Of a DNA stretch of 64,000 nucleotides, positions 1 to 9,400 are shown piece by piece. Below the pieces are notes generated by a model. It saw only the letters and a list, made by a program, of their open reading frames with translations. It did not search any database and was not told where the DNA came from. Source of the stretch: Enchytraeus crypticus (taxonomy: Eukaryota; Annelida; Clitellata; Enchytraeida; Enchytraeidae); contig CAJHZI010000593.1 in NCBI GenBank assembly GCA_905160935.1, positions 110,686 to 174,685 of the forward strand, read 5' to 3'. Made by a program: the position numbers and the translations under genes. The first letter of the stretch is position 1. Every line of letters begins with the position of its first letter.

Positions 1-804
1 TAGGTTCATCTCTCCCAGGCTCACCTCTGATTGGTTCATATCTCTCAGGCTCACATCTGATTGGCTCACGTCTGTTAGGCTCACATCTGATTGGTTCACC
101 TCTGTCAGGCTCACCTCTGATTGGTTCACCTCTGGCAGGCTCACCTCTGGTTGGTTCACATCTGATTGATTTACCTCTGTTTGGTTCACATCTGATTGGT
201 TCACATCTGATTGATTCACATCTGATTGGTTCACCTCTGATTGGTACACATCTGATTGCTTCACCTCTGATTGATTCACATCTGATTGGTTCACCTCTGA
301 TTGGTTCACATCTGATTGATTCATATCTGGCTGATTAACACTTGATTGGTTAAAGTCTAGCTGGTTCACTTTTGATTGGTTCATCTCATATTGATTCATT
401 TTCGAATTATTCATGTCTAACTTACACATTTCTGATTGGTTCACACCAAACTGATTCACATCTGATTGTTTAATCTCTGCCTGGTTCACTCGTAACTGAA
501 TCACAACTGATTGATTAATCTCTGATTGGTTCACTTCTGATTGGTTCGCAACTAACTGATTCACATCTGATTGGTTCGCACCTAACTGATACACATCTGA
601 TTGGTTCGCATCTAACTGATACACATCTGATTGGTTCGCACCTAACTGATTCACATCTGATTGGTTCACACCTAACTGATTCACATCTGATTGGTTTAGA
701 CCTAACTGATTCACATCTGATTGGTTCACACCTAACTGATTCACATCTGACTGGTTTACACCTAACTGATTCACGTCTGATTGGTTCATCTCTGACTGGA
801 TCAC
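1..804 (-). repeat. In-frame 15-bp coding minisatellite encoding (x-V-N-Q-S/L)n in gene A
   Basis: About 53 tandem 15-bp units run from the left edge to about 800, without one stop in the minus-strand frame of gene A (plus-strand triplets starting at base 1) and without a length change that would break the frame. The encoded unit is D-V-N-Q-S, varying to E-V-N-Q-S and, at 541-780, alternating with V-N-Q-L. About two thirds of the units carry N-Q-S, an N-glycosylation sequon. If this side of the membrane is luminal, the domain could be heavily N-glycosylated, like a mucin stalk. Intact phase over 800 bp of tandem DNA argues that it is coding, not spacer. Confidence 0.75.
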
Positions 805-3631
805 CTGTGATATGCTGTGTTTGTCTTCAACATTTCTGGAAGTAAGTCCATCGGACTCGATCGTCACATCTTTCCCCTCAGTCGTTCTGAACAGAGAGCT
901 CAGCCTATCGAAGAATTCCTTCATTCTTCTGTTGTTGTTGTTCGGCACAAACATGAGGAGGCTAAAAACTCCACCGTCAGAAACCTCCTCAGCCTTTTCC
1001 AGAAGATTTTGTTTCTTCTCAATTCCGCTCCTGCTGTCCACTCCATCCTCAACAACCATCCTCTCAACGCTTCTTCTACGTCTTCTTAACCTTGCCTTTC
1101 TATGCATCTTCTTTTGCTTGAACATTTTCCTGTCTCCACCCAATCTAACTCTCTCTCCTCCCACCACACCGGAGACCTCTCCAGTGACCTCCGACATGTT
1201 GGCGAAGTGATTAGCTGCCGCTCTGATGACCGCGGGGTCAGCCATCAGCTCCACGGCCTTCAGGAACGAGTCTCTGGCGAATCTCTGCCGGTCTGGTGGC
1301 AGGGTAAAGGCGTGACTCGCGTCCACTGCACCCGTAGGGTAGCGCCTGAACTTCGGCAGCTTCATCTCTTCGTTATATCTGACAGGCGGCGGCGGCTGAG
1401 GTGGTTTGCCCATGTTTTGCAACATCTGCTTCCACTCGTCCATCTGTTGCCTGTCTCTGAGTTGTTTACTCTCCATCTCCTCGATTCGCTTACGTCTAAG
1501 CTGCAGTTCTGTGGCAAGCAGCCTCGACTTGTACGCTTCCATCTCCGACTTACCTGAGTCCATTTCTTCCCCAAACTCTTTCCGGTTGTCCACCACAGGT
1601 GGCTCGGCTTGCTCGCGAGTCCACGGAACGCTTCCACTTTGTTCTGGAGTGATTCCCAAGAGTTGCTGCTGCTGCTGGAGATACTGCTGTCTGGCCAAGC
1701 TCATCAGTCTCTCATCAGCCTGAACGTTATCTCCGGACTTCACGTGACCCTTTGGATTACTCATCATGCCATCAGCTGGATTACCCGAGGAACCCGCTGC
1801 GTCCTCCTCTGAACCAACAGGCTGATCCACTTCACCTGCCTGACCCTCACGAGTGCCTGCAGTCCTCGAGGTGTCGCCATCAGCCTCTCGATGAGAAAGA
1901 GGATCACCAGAGGACTGGACGAGTCTGCCTGAGAGCTCATCGCTCTCTGTATCTCTCAGGTGCTCCGACTCTCTGCTCATCTTCTCTGCGTCATCCTGAG
2001 TCTTCTCGTCTCCGGTCTCTTGGTCTTTGTTCCCTTGACCTAGATTCTGTAGACCCTGACTCTGTTGACCTAGATTCTCTTGAGCTAGATTCTCTTGACC
2101 TAGATTCTGTTGAATATGATTCTGCTGACTTTGATAGATTTGACCATCATTCTGCCGACCTTGACTTTCGATTTCATTGAGATTCTGATTCTTGGTTCTT
2201 GCAAGCTCTTTATTTTGCATCTTTCCGTTTTGCTTGATTTGACCTTGAAGCAGTATCTTCGGCTGACCTTGTCTACTCTGTTTCCAGTTGTCCTTGAGAC
2301 CACGCCTCTCTGATTGATCCTCGGAATCTCTTTCATGTCCACTCGAGTCATGATCCCTAGCTCTTCCACCCACACCTCTTCCCTCTCTCTCCTCAGAGCT
2401 CTCAGGTCTCGATCTCTCCCTCGATCCATCCACTTCTCTCGAAGACTTTTCCCCGGACGTCTTCACTGATCCCTTCCCAGCTTTCAGCAGCCGCTTCTTC
2501 TTCTTTCTGGTGGTGTTCAGCCAGTCGTCGTCATCTTCGTCAGTCTCCACACCACTCTTCATACGAGCGGCCTTCCTCTTCCTCTCTTCCAGTTCCATTC
2601 TCTCCATCAGAACATCCCTATCCACGTCCACATCGGTCAGAGCGGCGTCGTCCGAGTAGAGGTCCATAAAGGTCATGTTGCTGGAGGGCCTGAGGTCGAA
2701 GGGGATGTGCGGGTAGTTGGTGCGGTGGCGTGGAGGCGGCGGTATGGCTGCGGCCACGAGCTGAGCGGCCTGTCTAGTGAGGTACTCCACAGCGCTAGGG
2801 TTCCGCCTGATCCTGATAATAACAACAAGAAAACACTCACAGGGTAACTGCGCAGAGAATTATAGGCATGCATATTAATACAGGCTTATACATTAATATA
2901 TACATGTATGTATACATGAATACATGTTTCCATCAATATATATTTACACCTGTATATTAATATAGGCCTATAGAACTAGCGCTCAAAGAACTGTCTAGGG
3001 GTGTAGACTATAGTGAAATAGACCTTTAGGTCTAGTGCACAAAGAACTGCATAGGCCTGTAGATTGCAGTGAAGTAGGCCTTAAGGTCTTGTGCTCAAAG
3101 AATTATATCAATGCATGACTATATCAATACTTCATTAAATCAATACTTCATGATATCAAGACATCCCTATATACTGAACATTGCAGCCGTCAATACAAGC
3201 ATACACCCCTCCCCACTCTCCCACTACTCACCCACTAGGCTTTGTTTATTATGTTGACAGAGTTACCACTGCATATTATAAAAGGCCTATACTCACAACA
3301 TAGATACAATGAGGGCAAGTATGATCATTGCCGTAACTCCGCCCACCATGCACAGCATGCACCGCCTACATTTCATCGATCTGCCAATCACGGCTGGCGT
3401 TCCTTCAAAAGCCACGCCCTCGTTACTCTTAACCACGCCTTCATCTGCTGCTGTTGCGCCGCTAGCCGCACCAACCTCTTCCGGATTGGTTGTTGAGAGA
3501 CGCATGTAGCCCGTCGAAGATTTAAATTGACCAATCACACGTGGACTTGCTGTTGTGGAATCTGATAGGGCGGGGTTTTCATTAGCCACCGGGGGTGGAA
3601 CCATAACAATGGGAGGTGGTGTCACCCTCAT
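1..3631 (-). CDS. Gene A: single-pass membrane protein with NQS pentapeptide-repeat domain (3' partial)
   Basis: I do not recognise the family. Exon 1 is 3631-3297 and ends in phase 2 at a gtgagt donor. Exon 2 starts at 2812 after an ag acceptor in the same phase and stays open to base 1, leaving the window, for 1049 codons so far. The ATG at 3631 is the only start I see. Residues 1-85 are Pro/Ala/Thr-rich. A CRRCMLC motif at about 87-93 could be palmitoylated and precedes a hydrophobic segment at about 92-112 (IILALIVSML), taken as the membrane span. After it come a region with AAAIPPPPRHR, a conserved-looking stretch with FMDLYSDDAALTD, acidic DEDDDDW and basic KKKKR patches, GQENL-type pentapeptides (about 2030-2115), a QQQQ run, a coiled-coil-like stretch (about 1560-1440) and a globular-looking part (about 1400-1140). 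The NQS repeat domain follows. Membrane orientation is not clear, because there are basic residues on both sides of the span. Confidence 0.72.
2813..3296 (-). other. Intron 1 of gene A
   Basis: AT-rich, with short diverged direct repeats (a block with 'aggtctagtgcacaaagaactg' type wording recurs about 2970-3110). The donor is gtgagt at 3296 and the acceptor is ag at 2814-2813. No coding sequence or transposon was recognised inside. Confidence 0.6.
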
Positions 3632-4375
3632 ATCTCGTCAGGGTTGATTAGAGTATAACAAATTATGTTAATATTTAAACATTTACAGCATAACCTAATC
3701 ATAAACATAAATAGTCATAGACAAACAATTATTTGATGCTAAGTTTTCATAATTTAGCAACCGATTCTTTACTGTACGCTGTACGTTATGTTATATTAAA
3801 AGAATATAGCACATAATATTATAAATACTAAATATAGAAGGATGGCGCTACCCGCATTAATAATAAATCTTCTAACTACGTAGGCCTCTATCCTAGTGGT
3901 TATTAATGAAGTAATATAAGTATAGTCCACGTAAAATTTCATCTTCAAGAGCTCATGTGTTGAGCATCAGAGAATATTAATTTAGAATGTATACTCCGCT
4001 TGTTTCGAACTAATGTGGGTTAAAATTCGGGCAATAGAACAAAATCTCGAACATTCGATCTTAGGATCGATAAATTATTGATCAGTGCATTAATTAAACT
4101 ATCTAATGCCTATAACACAATGACAACTAGAGTGATAATGGCTACCATTAGCATAATAACTCGGTTTTAACGTGGTTTTATGCTATACACAGATTTAACT
4201 ATATGTTACATATAGACAGATTCCATACTGATCATAATAAGAAAAGCATTTTAAAAACAAAAAATGACGTCATTAAACATTAAATCACTTAATCATCAAC
4301 CTGCTTAAAACTCCAAATAATTAATTACTCTCAACGCATTAAAAGCATACTGTGGGCCTATCTTTTCATTTGTAG
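3632..4375. other. AT-rich intergenic DNA upstream of gene A
   Basis: No reading frame, repeat array or RNA gene that I can support. The promoter of gene A should lie at its left end, but I see no distinctive core element. Confidence 0.5.
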
Positions 4376-4497
4376 TAATAACAATAACATCAATTAGGAC
4401 TAGAGTGCTAGAGTCATCAATGACAACATCGAGCACTATTGGGACAAATCAAACCAGCGAGCAAAAAAATGGTCCAAAATTCCAATATCACGATCCT
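4376..4497 (-). mobile_element. LINE family 1, 3'-end fragment
   Basis: This fragment shares a long stretch with copies at 36262-36710, 43730-43860 and 50410-50690. The shared words are 'gacaacatcgagcactattg' and 'gcgagcaaaaa', beside a short AAC/AAT tail. The copy at 36.4-36.7 kb still encodes the end of a reverse-transcriptase protein upstream of this sequence, so it is the 3' untranslated end of a non-LTR retrotransposon. The fragment is 5'-truncated, as is usual for LINE copies. Confidence 0.6.
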
Positions 4498-4919
4498 GTG
4501 TCATAAACATCACCCTCTGTAAGACTGAATTTGGTATGTAATTGACGTATATCATTACTATATTGCTTAATTAATGTGTAATTATTTCCCATTCCTACCC
4601 TCATTCTATTGTTTAATAGTCTATATTTTAAAGCTTTTCTAATTGAAGTATTTTTATTTAGGCTTAGCATATGTCATATCCAACTTTGTCGTTTTTTTTC
4701 TATGATTTGACTCAAATTATATATTACTCATATCTAGAAGCAGTATAATAATGTCGATCTTTTCTTCGATTATTGCTTTTTCTATAAATAACTTCAGACA
4801 GCACACGTTTTGTGTAGTTTGTTGTGCTTCTTCCTCTTCTATATGCCGCCTGACTTTATGGAATTCTATTATCTATCATAGGGCTTTGTCCTATGCACTG
4901 GCTACATTGAATACAGAAT

Positions 4920-5840
4920 TCTTCTCTAAGTGCCGTGCCTGTTCAAGCCTGGGCGGTCATGGTCATATTCCTCCATATGTCTCTGTTCATTGTTGCTCTG
5001 ATCATCTCTGTTTCAGTTAACTGCATCCATTTGCTAAGACTCTTAATAAACGTCATCCACTGTCGACCCTTGCAACTTTTTCCTTCTATTTTTCCTGTCA
5101 CTACGGTATTTTCAACTATTTTGTTCCGCATAATGTGTCCGAAAAATTTCATCTGTTGTCGTCGTATTCGGTTCAAAAGGTCACGACAAGTTGACAATCT
5201 TTGTAAAACATCTTCATTTCTAACGTGGTCTTTATAAGATATACGTAGCATTCTTCTATAGAACCACATCTCTGTTGCCTCAAGTTTCGATTCCATTACA
5301 GAAGAGATTGTCCAAACTTCACTTCCATATAACAATATTGGTTGAATATAGCATTGAAGAAGTCTTTTTTGGTATCAATTGATAATTTGTGGCTTCTGAA
5401 AATCTTTGACATTCTGTTATATGCCTCCTTAGCCATGACTATTCGTCTGTTTATTTCCTTGTCACATTTCCCATTTTGAAGAATAAGTGACCCTAAATAT
5501 AAGACTGATTCGACTTGTTTGACATTTTGAACTCTTATATTGATTAAGCATGGCTGTGGCATTGTTAGTTTGCTAACTGTCATGTTTTCTTCATATTTAT
5601 AGATAATCCACTTGCCTCACTATGATATATTACAATATGCAACATTTCTTGAAGTTTATCTCGCGAGGCGTCAATGAGAACTGTCATCAGCATAACGTAT
5701 ATTATTAAGATTGTATCCTCCAAGTACTAAGCCTTGTATTTCATTGATATTCATCGTTATATTTTCGTTATATAAGTTAAAAAGATCTGGTGACATTACA
5801 TTCGCTTTTCCAACACTGCCCTACTAATCATAAATGAGCT
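4920..5840 (-). pseudogene. Decayed non-LTR retrotransposon reverse transcriptase
   Basis: Read on the minus strand, three frames together give the end of a LINE reverse transcriptase. There is a YADD catalytic motif at 5683-5697 (RYADD), then Y-L-G-S-L-I and D-K-E-I-N-R-R-I with A-K-E-A-Y-N-R-M-S-K-I (5583-5400), then YGSEVWT, ATEMWFYRRMLRIS and RRQQMKFFGH (5335-5100). These are established landmarks of the C-terminal half of non-LTR reverse transcriptases. The frame breaks after YADD, and again between the two longer open pieces (5583-5296 and 5335-4943), which overlap in different frames. The element is not autonomous. Confidence 0.85.
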
Positions 5841-6445
5841 GATTTGCGCTGCTCAAAAGAATCTTTTGTAAGACGACATTTTATTCTTGTTGGAATTTTA
5901 GGCTTCTTCTTTACGAGACATTCATTTAATTGAAGATCGAGTGCTGCAGGTAAGGATCAATGTTTACTTTGATTTGTTTTGATTTTGAGATGAGTTGTGT
6001 GATGAACGTGTAAACCTCACGAATAAGTATTAAACTTTTAATATTGCTTGTTCATAATGATATCTAGAACTGAATGTTCCTTTCTGTGTTATATTTGAAC
6101 GTTTTGCTATCTAGTACGCGATTTATTAATTGTCAGTGATTAATTGTGCATTGTGTTAAAACGATGGTTGGAGAGTAAAGTAAATTCTCACAATATTAAT
6201 GGTTAATTTTGACTATTTAAAAATAATTACTACGTAGAAGTCCGTTAATATTTATTGACAGTTTTTAAAATCAGATTTCAAAGCAACCTATTAAGGGTCA
6301 TATAGCATCAGATGAATGTCTAAGGTTATATTTGCATATTTATAAAGTCAGATGAATCTGCTAAAAAAAATACTTTAGAATATTTCTGCTGAGAGAGAAT
6401 TATGAAATCTATTAAATAGCAATTTTTGTTGAGTAGTAGTTTGTG
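5841..6445 (+). other. Upstream region of the SLC26 gene
   Basis: AT-rich DNA between the LINE fossil and the SLC26 start codon. It should hold promoter and 5' UTR, but I see no clear TATA box or initiator to place. No other feature is visible. Confidence 0.4.
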
Positions 6446-9400
6446 ATGGCTGATGAAGCAGAATACGCTGCCGATTCTCAGACTGTCGTTCTTATTCCTG
6501 ATTCTTCCACACCTGGCAGCGAAACAAAGTCGTCTACTATAAGACCCCGCATTTCTCTCCACTACGGACTGCATCAGTGCGAGTTTGAAGATAAATATGG
6601 GAGAGATGTTGGAAATGGGAGAAAGAACGAGTCTTTTTGGCAGAGTGCCAAGAGTAGGGCAAGGAAACAGTGTAGAGGAGATTCTCTGCTGAGTATACTG
6701 CACAGCAAACTGCCGGTCATCAGAGTTATTAGTAAGTAATGTGGATTGTGTTCTCTTTTCTTATATTTTTTATTTTTCTATTCTTTTCTACTCTGGGCTT
6801 AAATTTAAATATTCATTTGTTAATTGCTTCGAAGTTTATTCCTGTTTCAGCGCCATCTGGCGATGTCGGTAAGATATTCGACCGCGGATCAGTGTGTGCA
6901 GGGTTCAAATCCTGGGCTCACCCGTCACTGACATCACTTGTGAGGAAACTGACTTTAACATTAGCTTTTTAACTTTTTCTTGACTTCGCTATGTAATTTT
7001 CTACTAACTACTGTTTTTGCTGTTATTCTGGGACTCGCAATCAACTTAATAATTGCTCATTAATTAATGTTGTGCTGATTTATTAATATTTCCGACTAGT
7101 TAAATGTCATTAATTGACATCCCTGACATCATCCTTGGATGTGGAAATGGTCATTAAACCTTTCTTATTATTATTATTATTATGAATGAGTAATTGATAT
7201 GGTGTGGGGCAGAGAAAGAGAGAGAACTATGTTTTATTTCGATACACTCAAAATATACAGTCCAGACAGAGAGGACTGGAGAAAGTCTATTCGTATACCG
7301 ATCCTGGTTAAACTGGGATTTAAGGGAAGATGATGATGATGATAAATGAGTAATTGATTGACTGATGAATCACTTGATTGTTTGATTGACTGTTCACCAG
7401 GTGGCTACAGATGGAAGAAGGATTTTCTGGGAGACATGCTGGCAGGCATTAGTGTAGGGGTAATGACTATACCTCAAAGCTTTGGCTACGCTATGCTTGC
7501 GTCTGTACCAGCAGTACTGGGTCTTTATACCTCCCTATTCCCTGTTGTAATCTACTTCATGTTTACCACCTCACGCCATGTTTCTATTGGTACAATGGCT
7601 CTCTCTTGTCTTGTCATTGCTGCTGCTGTACAGCGTGGGATTGGTCATTCTTCGGCTGTCAATCAAGTTAAATTAGCTAATGGCAACCTTTCAGATGGGA
7701 GTTATAAGAGTGAATTGAGAGAAGGAGGAGCCAATGCTATGAACAGCCAGATTGATTCACTTCGGCTTGACTATATTATAGAAGATTATCAGGGATTGGA
7801 TGTTACCAGTGAGAGCACAAATGTCAGGAGTGATGGGAGTGGTGGAAGAGAAGAAGGTGGGTGGAGTCAGTTGGAAGAGGAGCAGATACTCATAGCAGTC
7901 AGCGTGTCGTGTCTGGCCGGTGTTATAATGATTGTAATGAGCGTCTGTCATCTCGGCTTCATCGTCTCCTACATGTCCGAGGCTTTCGTCAGCGGCTACC
8001 TCGCTTCCTCTAACCTACGTGTACTCACGCTACAGGTATGTCTAGGTCTTCCTCTAACCTACGTGTTCTCGCACTGCAGGTATGTCTAGGTCTTCCTCTA
8101 ACCTACGTGTACTCGCGCTACAGGTATGTCTAGGTCTTCCTCTAACCTACGTGTACTCACACTGCAGGTATGTCTAGGTCTTCCTCTAACCTACGTGTGC
8201 TCACGCTACAGGTATGTCTAGGTCTTCCTCTCTACGTGTGCTCACACTACAGGTATTTGTCAATGTATGTTTAGATCAGTGTGGTGTATGTGTATATATT
8301 TGTCAATGTATGTTTAGATCAGTGTGGTGTATGTGTATATATGTGTCAATGTATGTGCAAATCACTGGTGTATGTGTCTAAGTATGTTTAGATCAGTGTG
8401 GTGTATGTGTATATATGTTTCAATGTATGTTCAGATCAGCGTGGTGTATGTGTCTAAGTGTGTTTAGATCAGTGTCGTGTATGTGTATATATGTGTCAAT
8501 GTATGTTCAGATCAGCGTGGTGTATGTGTCTAAGTATGTTTAGATCAGTGTGGTGTATGTGTTTATATGTGTCAATGTATGTTTAGATCAGTGTATGTGT
8601 ATGTGTAGGTTGCTATTATACTAGGCATCAAGCCAGCACCACGTAATCTCGCTGTTGGGGAATACTTTATGCTTGTCTACGACATGCTCTGTAACCTGCC
8701 CAACACTAACCTTGTTCAGCTGATGATCTCCGTCATAAGCATCATTACACTGGTGGTAGTGAAACAGTGCGTGAATGAGAGATATAAGCATAGACTTAAG
8801 GTCTGTATCTACGTGTGTGTCATAAGCATCATTACACTGGTGGTAGTGAAACAGTGCGTTAATGAGATATAAACATAGACTTAAGTTGTGATATTCTATG
8901 TGTAGATACCTATAGACGTGATATTCTATGTGTAGGTGCCTATAGATGTGCTATTCTATGTGTAGGCACCTATAGATGTGCTATTTTATGTGTAGCACCT
9001 ATAGATGTGCTATTCTAGGTGTAGGTACCTATAGATATGCTATTCTATGTGTAGGTGCCTATAGACGTGCTATATTTTATGTGTAAGCACCTATAGATGT
9101 GCTATTCTATGTGTAGATGCCTATAGATGTGATATTTTATGTGTAGCTGCCTATAGTTATGCTATTCTATGTGTTGGCACCTATAGACATGCTATTCTAT
9201 GTGTAGGCACCTATAGACATGCTATATTCTATGCCTAGGTACCAGTGCCTATAGACGTGCTGGTAATGATCGTGGCCACTCTCGTCTCTCACCTCCTCTC
9301 TCTCCACTCATCCTATGGGGTGAGGGTCCTCACCCACCTCCCCAGTGGTCTCCCCTCCCCCGTCACTCCCTCTCTCTCCCTCATGACCTCACACGTGTTT

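Noticed and set aside
1..804. Non-coding minisatellite at the left edge
   Set aside because: Every 15-bp unit keeps one minus-strand frame open and continuous with the 2-kb coding sequence beside it, so coding is the better explanation.
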